In this document: piece after piece, positions 1 through 7,691 of the stretch
Numbering within the stretch: the first letter of the stretch is position 1
Layout of the letters: every line of letters begins with the position of its first letter
Assembly (NCBI GenBank): GCA_001770725.1
Contig: MERU01000001.1
Coordinates: 310,001-374,000, forward strand
Direction: 5' to 3'
Source of the DNA: Burkholderiales bacterium RIFCSPHIGHO2_01_FULL_63_240
GTDB taxonomy: Bacteria; Pseudomonadota; Gammaproteobacteria; Burkholderiales; Burkholderiaceae_C
Length of the DNA: 64,000 bases
Translations under genes and position numbers: made by a program
The notes under the pieces: model-generated
The model's database searches: none
Told to the model about the DNA's origin: nothing
Seen by the model: the letters and a program-made list of their open reading frames with translations, nothing else

Positions 1-448
1 GCATGCAAACCATACGGCCAAACGAGTCCGAGCGCAAGAAACTGTCGGCCGCCCTCAACAACGGACTGTAAGTACGGTGATGCCCAACCAGGGCGGCCAC
101 GCCTCGTGCCTCGGCTTCCCGCACGAGCACAGCAGCATCATCCAGAGAGTCTGTCAGTGGCTTTTCAACCAACACTGGCAGCCCTCGGTGTATGCATGTC
201 AGGGCCTGCTCGCTGTGAAATGCATTGGGAGAGCTGATGATCACTGCATCAACGGCGCCGGATTCGCATGCGGCTTCGATGCTTTGATGCAAGGAAACGC
301 CGCAACGATGCGAATAAGCAATGTTCTCCTGAGTGGCCGGCCCGACCATCGCCACCAGAACACAGTCAGCGCGCCCCAGGATGAGTTCGACGTGCTTCTT
401 GCCGATCAAGCCTGGGCCGCAAACGACGAGACGAGTTTTATCCGGCAC
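1..448 (-). CDS. Gfo/Idh/MocA-family oxidoreductase, 5' part (cut by window edge)
   Basis: The minus strand reads open from a GTG at 448 to the window edge, about 149 residues. The N-terminus has a Rossmann-type glycine motif (VVCGPGLIGKKH), then a VDAVIISSPNAFH segment and VLVEKPLT, the classic NAD(P)-binding and EKP motifs of the Gfo/Idh/MocA family. Such enzymes oxidise or reduce sugars and inositols. The GTG is chosen because AGCGGAGG lies just upstream, and the start follows the stop of the glycosyltransferase-like gene by one base, so the two are probably translationally coupled. In this context a role in making a nucleotide-sugar or glycan precursor is likely, but the substrate cannot be read from half a protein. 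Confidence 0.85.
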   Translation of the reverse strand, partial: MPDKTRLVVCGPGLIGKKHVELILGRADCVLVAMVGPATQENIAYSHRCGVSLHQSIEAACESGAVDAVIISSPNAFHSEQALTCIHRGLPVLVEKPLTDSLDDAAVLVREAEARGVAALVGHHRTYSPLLRAADSFLRSDSFGRMVCM

Positions 449-449
449 T

Positions 450-1655
450 TCAACCTCCGCTGGGGAAAAGCTCAAATTCTCGCAAAGAAAGTTTCTTCAC
501 CCGCTCAACATAATCACCGAATGAATACAGACTATCATACTCCGCGGCAAACCTTTTATTCAGATCCGTGTACGCGGCCTGATTACCAGCCAACTTGCGC
601 ATGACATCACAAATCCGATTCACCATCTCTTCGCCGCTCCCGAATATGTTTTCATAGTCTTTGAAATGCGGAGACGGGAAGAAGTCGTCATTGTACACAG
701 CGAACCCGACCCCCCCTTGCAATGTGGGCTGAGCCAAGTATCCATCAAAGCCTTCGCCAAACGTGATCGAGAACATACACCGGGTTGCCAAGTCCATGAA
801 TCGATCAAAGGTGATGTCTTTGATCTCAATCAGCTTGTAATCAGGGAGTTCGGCAGCAATTTTTGCCAGGCATCGCTCCTTGTGCTCGGCCTTGTCGAGG
901 GAGTAAATGATCAGCTTCTCTTTGTCGGCAAATCCACACCCAGGATACGAACTGAGGTCGGTGTAAGCAGGCAACAAGAGCGTGGGAATGCCGTATTTGT
1001 TCGCCATGTCCTGACTGAAATAGGCATGATGCGCGACCGATTGAGTCACCTCTTTCGCCAAATTCTTCAAGGGGCTCAACTGGGCTGCTTCAGGCATCAG
1101 TTGAATGTTCTGGTTCAGGATGTTCACAAAAACAGTCCGGCCAGAGAGGTATGCCAATTCCTGGCGACTCAAATCATCGCAAAAGTGTGCTGTCGCGTAC
1201 TCCGGAATTTGCAGATAAAGCTCCTCGACATCTGTGCACTGCAACAGTTGAGAAAACCGATACACATTCTCCGGATTCCGAAAATTGGTGTTCCTGAAAT
1301 ATGTTTCCCCTTCCCCATTGGGGCGGGTCATCAACACAACCTCATACCCATGAAACCGCTTCAAACGCCGCAACTGATCGGCGATGGAGAATATTGAAAA
1401 AATCCCCCCACTCATGGCATTGTGCTCGGGCACAAGCAAAACCAGCAGCCTTTTGGCGGACTTTACTTCAGCAGGAAACGTGTGCTGCTGAATGAGTTTG
1501 TTGACTTCGATGTTGGTGTGGTGTGTATCGACAGAATCATCTTCCCTGGTCGCACCCATGATTCTACGCCGAATCTGCCTGCGCTCAAACTTCGTCCTGC
1601 CCCTGAATGCAGCGACATTTGCATAAATCTTCCTGACCTTCAGGCTTAAGCTCAT
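450..1655 (-). CDS. Glycosyltransferase-like protein of surface polysaccharide cluster
   Basis: A 401-residue soluble protein. After a basic N-terminus (Arg/Lys rich, residues about 5-35) there is a Rossmann-like start (KRLLVLLVPEHNAMSGGIFSIF) typical of GT-B folds, which commonly begin with a glycine-rich loop after the first beta strand. Later segments (YFSQDMANKYGIP, LIIYSLDKAEHKERCL, ITFGEGFDGYLAQPTLQGG) resemble the acceptor/donor halves of GT-B enzymes, with a Glu in the GEGFDGY loop. I see no signal peptide or membrane segment. It sits between an FkbM methyltransferase and a Gfo/Idh oxidoreductase, so a role in O-antigen or capsule assembly is likely. The glycosyltransferase call is inferred from fold pattern and context, not from a family signature I can name. 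Confidence 0.6.
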   Translation of the reverse strand: MSLSLKVRKIYANVAAFRGRTKFERRQIRRRIMGATREDDSVDTHHTNIEVNKLIQQHTFPAEVKSAKRLLVLLVPEHNAMSGGIFSIFSIADQLRRLKRFHGYEVVLMTRPNGEGETYFRNTNFRNPENVYRFSQLLQCTDVEELYLQIPEYATAHFCDDLSRQELAYLSGRTVFVNILNQNIQLMPEAAQLSPLKNLAKEVTQSVAHHAYFSQDMANKYGIPTLLLPAYTDLSSYPGCGFADKEKLIIYSLDKAEHKERCLAKIAAELPDYKLIEIKDITFDRFMDLATRCMFSITFGEGFDGYLAQPTLQGGVGFAVYNDDFFPSPHFKDYENIFGSGEEMVNRICDVMRKLAGNQAAYTDLNKRFAAEYDSLYSFGDYVERVKKLSLREFELFPSGG

Positions 1656-1697
1656 CTATCCCCCTGATCAACACAAATTGAAGTCGAATTCATCACA

Positions 1698-2969
1698 TCA
1701 CCAAGACGCCTTTCCCCGCTTTTTTAGCTTATAACGAATCCATCTCAGACCAGGGCGTGGCCACATATTTGCCTCAGGAGAGCGCCCTTCTTTGGGCGTT
1801 GCAAAAATCACGGTTTCATCGCCATGGACCGTGCTATGTTGAAGACTGAACTCGTACCCAAGACCAAGGGAATCAATGAATTGAGGGATTTCGTAAAAAT
1901 CGATCAGCTTGTGATAAACGCAAATCGCAAGATTAGGGCGATACTTGACGATGCTGCGTTTTGCACCTCGCAACGCCATCATCTCTGCGCCTTCAATGTC
2001 CATCTTGATGAAGTCGACTCGAGGCAAGCCGAGCTCACGAACCGTATCGTCAATGCTGATGGACTCGAAAGAGCGTCCGGCCTCGCGGGAGACGGAATCC
2101 CCTTTGGCGATGTGCACCTGCGTTGCGGGGCCACTGCCTTCAATTGACATGTGCACACCTGAATCCGTCCAGACCGGGCGCTTCATCAGTTTGACTCGAG
2201 CGCCCAGATCCGGATTGATGCGAATATTTTCATCAAATATCTTGATGTTTTCCGGCAGGAATTCATATGCAACGACAGTACCTCGAGGACCCACAGCGTC
2301 AGCGAACTGCAGCGACGTCCCCCCGTAACAGGCGCCACAATCCAAAACAACATCACCTGGATTGGGCCGAACCACCCCTGATCGGGACCTCAAAGTATAT
2401 TGAGAATATATGAATTCATTGAAAATACCGAATGCGTTCGAGTACAACTGAACCTTCCCCGAAGTGCCTTCCAAGTCAAAAAGGCTCATCGGATAAGGCG
2501 CGCACTCCTGGAGATCCTTAGCCAGCGGCGTGTTGGATTTTTCAGAGTCGGAGAGCTTGCTCATGCACTGCCAAAAGGCGTCGCTGTCCAGAGGCATCTG
2601 TACGTACCTCCACCCCAGCGCGCGATACGCCAGAACGGTCAGCAGTAGGGTGCGCGAGTCTTCGTCCTTGAGCTTCGAATAGAGCCATTGCCAGTGCCGG
2701 ATGGCAGGGGACACCAACGCCATGGCATGCTGAATGAGCGCTTGCTCGATGGCTTCGGCATCGAGTTCTGAAGAAGACAGGTCCAAGCCATATGGCTCAA
2801 CCGACATGCCGAATGCTTGACGATGGTAGGTGGGGACTTTGCCGTGCTTGGCGCACCAGTTCACACAACGCCGAAAGTCCTGTTCAAAATCTCCGGTGCT
2901 CAGCGCGTCTTCGCGCCAATAAGCCGGCATGTCCTCATATGAACGGTGCGGGTTATTCGATTTGATCAT
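1698..2969 (-). CDS. FkbM family methyltransferase
   Basis: A 423-residue protein. The C-terminal half (about 205-400) is an FkbM-type SAM-dependent methyltransferase: motif I VVLDCGACYGGTSLQFA, the acidic strand VVAYEFLPENIKIF, and the FkbM hallmark VDFIKMDIEGAEMMALRGA followed by RPNLAICVYHK. FkbM enzymes O-methylate polyketides or sugars; inside glycan clusters they usually methylate a glycan residue. The N-terminal 200 residues are helical and not recognised. It is followed by the glycosyltransferase-like gene after a 42-bp gap, consistent with one operon. Base composition is visibly more AT-rich than the pilus genes downstream, as expected for an exchanged surface-polysaccharide locus. 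Confidence 0.85.
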   Translation of the reverse strand: MIKSNNPHRSYEDMPAYWREDALSTGDFEQDFRRCVNWCAKHGKVPTYHRQAFGMSVEPYGLDLSSSELDAEAIEQALIQHAMALVSPAIRHWQWLYSKLKDEDSRTLLLTVLAYRALGWRYVQMPLDSDAFWQCMSKLSDSEKSNTPLAKDLQECAPYPMSLFDLEGTSGKVQLYSNAFGIFNEFIYSQYTLRSRSGVVRPNPGDVVLDCGACYGGTSLQFADAVGPRGTVVAYEFLPENIKIFDENIRINPDLGARVKLMKRPVWTDSGVHMSIEGSGPATQVHIAKGDSVSREAGRSFESISIDDTVRELGLPRVDFIKMDIEGAEMMALRGAKRSIVKYRPNLAICVYHKLIDFYEIPQFIDSLGLGYEFSLQHSTVHGDETVIFATPKEGRSPEANMWPRPGLRWIRYKLKKRGKASW

Positions 2970-3281
2970 CCAGCCTCCGCGGCGGTTCTAGGTTCAGCGC
3001 CAGTGATATGAGCACCATTGATCCAACGAAGTTCTCATCACAACGTTAGACCGGCGGCGCTTGATGCCGTGGCAGTGTATCTTGAGGAGATGTGGGGGGT
3101 GTGATGGCGCGCTACAGAGTCGCTGTAGAACGTAACCGCGGGCTTCATGACCCTGCGCGAGCCGCCCTTGCTGTATACACCGGGCCGCCTGCCCCCACCC
3201 CCCCCAAAAGGCATCACTTGCGGTTGTGCTTGTTCACACGGGGCAAGCAAGTGGCAGCATCGCAGCCGCCGAAGCAGATCG
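2970..3281. other. Intergenic region between methyltransferase and DprE1-like gene
   Basis: Three hundred and twelve bases with no convincing gene on either strand. It should carry the promoter for the minus-strand polysaccharide genes at 1-2969. Two features stand out: a dyad CTACAG-AGTCG-CTGTAG at about 3113-3129 and a long C-rich run at about 3191-3205 that includes eight consecutive C. The GC content changes sharply across this stretch, from the AT-richer genes on the left to the GC-rich genes on the right, so it may be an old recombination boundary. Confidence 0.5.
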
Positions 3282-4955
3282 TCAAAGCGCCAACTTCACA
3301 AACACAAACTCCGGAACGTGCTTGATGATCAGCATGATCAAGCGCCAGAACCCAGGCGTGTAGACCACCGACTTGCCCTGGTCAACGCCAGCCAGGATGT
3401 CGCGGGCCACTTTCTCGGGCTTGGCCCACAAAGCCCCCTTCTTGAACGACGCTGTCATCGGCGTGTCCACGAAGCCGGGCTTGATGGTGAGCACGTTGAC
3501 GCCAACTTTGCGCAGGCGCTGGCGCTGGCCCGAGGCAAAAGCGCTCACCAGGGCCTTGGCACTGCCGTAGACGTAATTGCTCTGGCGCCCGCGGTCGCCT
3601 GCCACGGACGAGATCACGGCGATGCAGCCGCTGCCCTGGGCCGCCAGTTGCTCCCCCGCCAGCGTCATCAGCGACACGACGGAGGTGCCGTTGACAGCCA
3701 CTTCGCTGAGCGCATAACCCACGTCGGACTGAGCCCGGGCGTCCTTGGCCACGTACAGGCGGCCGCCGGCCTCCAGCACGATGCGGTCGAGCGCGGCGAA
3801 CAGCTTGTGCAGGCGCGGCCCCTGGTTCGGGAAGTCCAGCGCCAGCGTGGTGCCGGGGCACGGGAAGGACAGCATGCCGCGCGAAGGCGGTTCACCAAAC
3901 TGCTTGAGCACCGCCAGGAAGGAGCCCATGCCGCTGGCGGCGATGGTCTCCAGCAGGCGCTGTGTGGCAGCAAAGGCTTTGCCGGTCGGCACCACGCACT
4001 GGTACTGATAGAAGCCCCGCGGGCCGTAGATGCGGTTCCACTCCAGCAGGGCGTCGAGCGGGTAGAAGAACGGGCGGTAGTGCTGCAACGCCCTCACCTC
4101 GTCCGGCCCTTGTCGATGGAAGTACAGCGTGTTGAACGACTTCAGCGACAGCGTGTTGATCAGGGACACCGGTGGCGTCAGGGGCACCTTCAGGCTGCGG
4201 GGCGCTTCCAGCGTGGCGCCCTTGGGGAGCACAGACGGGTCCATCACCACGGGCGCGTGGTTGGCGCGGTTGAACAGGCCCCGGCCCAGGCGCTTGCCCG
4301 CGAACGCGCAATCGATCCAGCTGACGGTGTATTCGAAGTCGCGCTCGGAAGCCTGGCTGAGCTCGAAGAACTCTCCCAGGTTGCGAAAGCGCACGGTCTG
4401 CGAATCCATCCAGGGGTTGGCCACGCGCTTGAGGCGCAGCTCGGCCCAGGTGATCAGGCCCGTCAGGCCCAGCCCACCAATGGTGGCGGCGAACAGCTCG
4501 CGGTTCTCTTCGGGCGAGCACCACAGGCGGGTGCCATCGGAGCGCAGCAGCTCGAACCCCGTCACGTGGTTGCCGAACGAGCCGGCCACGTGGTGGTTCT
4601 TGCCATGCACGTCGTTGGCGATGGCCCCGCCCACCGTGACGAACTGCGTGCCCGGCGTCACTGGCGGGAACCAGCCCTGCGGCAGCGCCAGACGGATGAT
4701 TTCTTCGAGCAACACGCCCGCTTCACAGCACAGCAAGCCCGTAGCAGGGTCGAAGTCGATGAAGCGATCGAGCTGGCGACCAAGCAGCAGAGCGCCGCCC
4801 GCATTGAGGTTGCTGTCACCGTAGCTGCGGCCATTGCCGTAGGCCAGCACCTGGCCCTCGAATGACGGCAAGGGCTGATGGCGGCGGCTCACGCCCAGGG
4901 TGACATGCTCGTGTCGCTCGACACGCCCCCAGGAAGTGAAGACCTGCTTGGCCAT
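3282..4955 (-). CDS. DprE1-like FAD oxidoreductase fused in frame to a truncated DprE2-like SDR
   Basis: A 557-residue protein. Residues 1 to about 415 match a DprE1-like FAD-linked oxidase (2'-epimerisation of polyprenylphosphoryl ribose): FAD-binding YGNGRSYGDSN, VGGAIANDVHGKNHH, LSFPCPGTTLALDFPN, then GGRLYVAKDAR. After AKDAR the usual DprE1 tail is absent. The chain continues as the C-terminal part of a DprE2-like short-chain dehydrogenase: VNGTSVVSLMTLA, ISSVAGDRGRQSNYVYGSAKA (Ser, Tyr and Lys of the SDR triad) and KPGFVDTPMTASF. The SDR lacks its first roughly 90 residues, including the TGxxxGxG NAD loop. The residue matching mycobacterial DprE1 Cys387 (NVCVDF) appears to be Ala (TLALDF). 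ATG 4955 is two bases from the stop of the UbiA gene. Deletion, real fusion and assembly collapse are all possible. Confidence 0.85.
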   Translation of the reverse strand: MAKQVFTSWGRVERHEHVTLGVSRRHQPLPSFEGQVLAYGNGRSYGDSNLNAGGALLLGRQLDRFIDFDPATGLLCCEAGVLLEEIIRLALPQGWFPPVTPGTQFVTVGGAIANDVHGKNHHVAGSFGNHVTGFELLRSDGTRLWCSPEENRELFAATIGGLGLTGLITWAELRLKRVANPWMDSQTVRFRNLGEFFELSQASERDFEYTVSWIDCAFAGKRLGRGLFNRANHAPVVMDPSVLPKGATLEAPRSLKVPLTPPVSLINTLSLKSFNTLYFHRQGPDEVRALQHYRPFFYPLDALLEWNRIYGPRGFYQYQCVVPTGKAFAATQRLLETIAASGMGSFLAVLKQFGEPPSRGMLSFPCPGTTLALDFPNQGPRLHKLFAALDRIVLEAGGRLYVAKDARAQSDVGYALSEVAVNGTSVVSLMTLAGEQLAAQGSGCIAVISSVAGDRGRQSNYVYGSAKALVSAFASGQRQRLRKVGVNVLTIKPGFVDTPMTASFKKGALWAKPEKVARDILAGVDQGKSVVYTPGFWRLIMLIIKHVPEFVFVKLAL

Positions 4956-4957
4956 CG

Positions 4958-6385
4958 TCAGGCTCCCGTAGCCAGGTAGAGGACCACCCCGGCGGCCAGA
5001 CCGGTCAGCAGGCTGATGCGGTCCTTCAGGGCGTACACCAGGGGGTCATCGTGCATGTTGCCTCGGTGGGTTTCCATCCAGATGCGGCTGATCCAGTACA
5101 GCATGATCGGCACCAGGCCCCAGGCGATCTTGGGCTGTGCGTAGAGCTTGGCGATGTCGGGCGAATTCAGGTATAGCGCCAGCACCAGGATGCTCAGGTA
5201 ACCCGAGGCGGTGCCCAGGCTCTGCAGCAGGCTGATGTCTTCGACATGGTAGCCGCGCCCCTTGGCTTTGAGCTTTCCTTGCTGACGCATGACAAAGAGC
5301 TCGGCATAGCGCTTGACGATGGCCAGGCTCAGAAAGATAAACGTGGCAAACATCAGCAGCCAGAACGACAAAGGGATGGCCATGGCGGCAGAGCCGGCCA
5401 CAATGCGAAGGGTGTAGAGGCCCGCCAACACGAGCACGTCCACCATGACCACTTTCTTGAGCCTGAGCGAATACACCGTAGTAGCGACGTAATAGCCCGC
5501 CAGCACCAGCAGGACTTTGATCGGCAGCAGGCAAGAGATGGTCCCAACCGCAACAAGCAGCGCCGGTGCGGCCAGCAAACCAAAGACCAGGCTGAGGCGG
5601 CCTTCGGCAAATGGACGGTTGCACTTGGTGTGGTGCTGCCGGTCGGCCTCCAAGTCGAGCATGTCGTTGAGCAGGTACGCCGACGAAGCGCACAGGCTGA
5701 ACGCCAGGAAGGCCAGCGTACCGTCGATCAGCACAGGCAGCTCGGACAGCCGGTGCGCGGCCAGCAAAGGCACGATCACCAGGGCGTTCTTGGCCCACTG
5801 GTGTACCCGCAGCGCCTTGGCAACGGACTTGAGCAGGCCCCTCAGCGGCGGCACCACGTGCACCACCTCGGCCAGCTTGCCCGCGGCCACCACCAAACCC
5901 TGTCCGGCGTTGACGACGATTGCCTTGCGCGCGTGCGCCCAGACCTTCAGGTCGACACGGTGGTTGCCGGCGTAGTCGAAACCCTTTTCCCAGAACTTGC
6001 GCACCAGTTCAGCGGCCTTGTTGCCACCGGCCAGGTTAGTCTGTCCATTGCTCGCCAGCACGCCATCGAACAGACCCACGTGGTCGGCCACGGACTGGGC
6101 CAGGCGGTGATCGGACGCGGTGACCAGCCACAGCGGCCGCCCACTTTCCTTTTGGGCGTACAACCAGGTCACCAGGGGCTTGGTGTAAGGCAAGGCCGCG
6201 CCGTTGAACTGGACCCGGGACGCGATCTCCGACTTGAGCCGGGCCTTGCCGCCCAGCAGCCACAGGGGCACCAGGAACAGGTAGAGCGGGTTTCGCTTCA
6301 ACAGCAGCAGGAAGGATTCCAGCAACAGGTCGCTGTGGATGAGCGTGCCATCGAGGTCCACGCAAAGAGGGGTCTTGTCAGACAT
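4958..6385 (-). CDS. HAD-phosphatase/UbiA prenyltransferase fusion (polyprenylphosphoryl phosphoribosyltransferase-like)
   Basis: A 475-residue protein. Residues 1-180 are a HAD hydrolase domain: nucleophile motif VDLDGT with Asp10/Asp12, TASDHR near 89-94, and GNHRVDLKVW near 140-149. Residues about 190-475 are a UbiA membrane prenyltransferase with the NDxxDxxxD motif at 240-248 (NDMLDLEAD), NRPFA at 256-260 and many hydrophobic helices. In mycobacteria the UbiA relative Rv3806c transfers phosphoribose to decaprenyl phosphate and a separate phosphatase removes the phosphate. Here the phosphatase activity would be supplied by the fused HAD domain. Its neighbours, a DprE1-like oxidase and a flippase-like protein, support this pathway. 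It is two bases away from both, so the genes are almost certainly co-transcribed. The exact lipid carrier is unknown. Confidence 0.8.
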   Translation of the reverse strand: MSDKTPLCVDLDGTLIHSDLLLESFLLLLKRNPLYLFLVPLWLLGGKARLKSEIASRVQFNGAALPYTKPLVTWLYAQKESGRPLWLVTASDHRLAQSVADHVGLFDGVLASNGQTNLAGGNKAAELVRKFWEKGFDYAGNHRVDLKVWAHARKAIVVNAGQGLVVAAGKLAEVVHVVPPLRGLLKSVAKALRVHQWAKNALVIVPLLAAHRLSELPVLIDGTLAFLAFSLCASSAYLLNDMLDLEADRQHHTKCNRPFAEGRLSLVFGLLAAPALLVAVGTISCLLPIKVLLVLAGYYVATTVYSLRLKKVVMVDVLVLAGLYTLRIVAGSAAMAIPLSFWLLMFATFIFLSLAIVKRYAELFVMRQQGKLKAKGRGYHVEDISLLQSLGTASGYLSILVLALYLNSPDIAKLYAQPKIAWGLVPIMLYWISRIWMETHRGNMHDDPLVYALKDRISLLTGLAAGVVLYLATGA

Positions 6386-6387
6386 GG

Positions 6388-7380
6388 TCAGAAGGAGGAA
6401 GTTTCACGTCGGAGCAGCCAGACACAAGCCCACCCGATCACGACAGCAAGCCAAAGCGTCAGGAGGCGGCAGATGAGGGTCAGGAGGATGGCCAGCGGGG
6501 CCGAGAAACCGTGGGCCATGAGCAGGGCGGCCATGACGGCTTCGGTGCTGCCCAGGCCACCCGGCAGGAAAGACAAGGCGCCGGCTATGATGGCCACGGC
6601 GTAGGCGCTGGCGGCGCCGCTCCAGCTCAGTTGGCCCGGTACCATCGCATCGGCCACCAGCTTGAGCCCCGCCGCCTCGCCCCCCCAGGAAACCACGCCC
6701 AGCGCCAGGCCGGCCAGCAGCATCCCAGGCGACAGCAGCTGGCGCGCGCTCACCATGGTGCCCACCAGCACCTTCAGCCCGGCCACGGGGTGAGGGCGGC
6801 GCTCCAGCCAGACACTCACCCGGTTCCAAGGGCAAAGGGCTATGACCATCAGCAAGCCGATGGCCACGCCCGCGGCGACCCAGACCAGGCCGCGGTACTG
6901 GTCCGTGCCGAGCAAGGCGGCAAAGGCCAGCAGGATCATGGCCAGCAGGTCAAGGATGCGCTCGACAAAGAACGCCCCACTGACAGCGGACAGTGGCACG
7001 CCATGCGCCTGGTAGTAGCGGGCCCGCGCCATCTCACCGAGCTTGCCCGGCGACAGCGTGAACGCGAAGCCCGCCATGAAGGTGAGCGACACGAAGCGCA
7101 CCGGCAGCGCGTGCCCCTGGTGGCTCAGGTACCAGTGCCAGCGCCAGATGCGCAGCACGTAATTGAACAAGGACAGCCCCGCCGCCGCCGGGATGGCGGG
7201 CCAGGCGGGCTGAAGCATGTGCAGCTCGATCTGCGCGATGTCGCGGCGAAAGCCGATCGCGCACCAAGCCAGGAACGCCGCCATCGCGCACCAGATCAGC
7301 CACTTTTTCAGGCGACCAGGCGACGAAGGGGTCCCGTCAGGATCCGGCATGTCTGGCTTGACGGTCAACAAATCCGACAT
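6388..7380 (-). CDS. Lysylphosphatidylglycerol synthase TM-like / flippase-like membrane protein
   Basis: About 330 residues with roughly eight hydrophobic helices. Features of the LPG_synthase_TM (UPF0104/flippase-like) family are visible: LFNYVLRIWRWHWYL, FTLSPGKLGEMARARYY and FLPGGLGSTEAVMAALL. In arabinose- and polyprenyl-linked glycan clusters such proteins are candidates for moving lipid-linked sugars across the inner membrane. Start choice is uncertain: ATG 7380 is used; a TTG at 7416 and an ATG at 7350 are alternatives and none has a strong ribosome-binding site. It is the first gene of the minus-strand operon, two bases upstream of the HAD-UbiA gene, and is divergent from pilB. Confidence 0.75.
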   Translation of the reverse strand: MSDLLTVKPDMPDPDGTPSSPGRLKKWLIWCAMAAFLAWCAIGFRRDIAQIELHMLQPAWPAIPAAAGLSLFNYVLRIWRWHWYLSHQGHALPVRFVSLTFMAGFAFTLSPGKLGEMARARYYQAHGVPLSAVSGAFFVERILDLLAMILLAFAALLGTDQYRGLVWVAAGVAIGLLMVIALCPWNRVSVWLERRPHPVAGLKVLVGTMVSARQLLSPGMLLAGLALGVVSWGGEAAGLKLVADAMVPGQLSWSGAASAYAVAIIAGALSFLPGGLGSTEAVMAALLMAHGFSAPLAILLTLICRLLTLWLAVVIGWACVWLLRRETSSF

Positions 7381-7691
7381 CGAATGTGGGCACAGGCGGC
7401 GAAGAACCCCAGCCAACCTACCGAGGTATCTTGAGAAGCCTGAAAGGTACCGCGCAAGGATGAAACATCATTCCTTGCCGCAGGCCACCGATTTAGGCGG
7501 CAGCATCCAGGATCGGCTCGGGGCCTACCAAGATCACCCCCTGGGCCATTCCAGCGCACGACAAGCCGCTTGATTGCCCAACCTTCCCCGGTTTCTCCCC
7601 GCTTTCACCACCCGACATCCGTGGCAACATCGCAGCAGGCACCAACACCCGGGCGTCTTGCGCCCGCCATCCTTCATCTCCATCCCCAGCC

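Noticed and set aside
77-604. A 175-residue plus-strand frame at the left edge
   Set aside because: It is antisense to the Gfo/Idh oxidoreductase start and the glycosyltransferase-like end, which show clear motifs.
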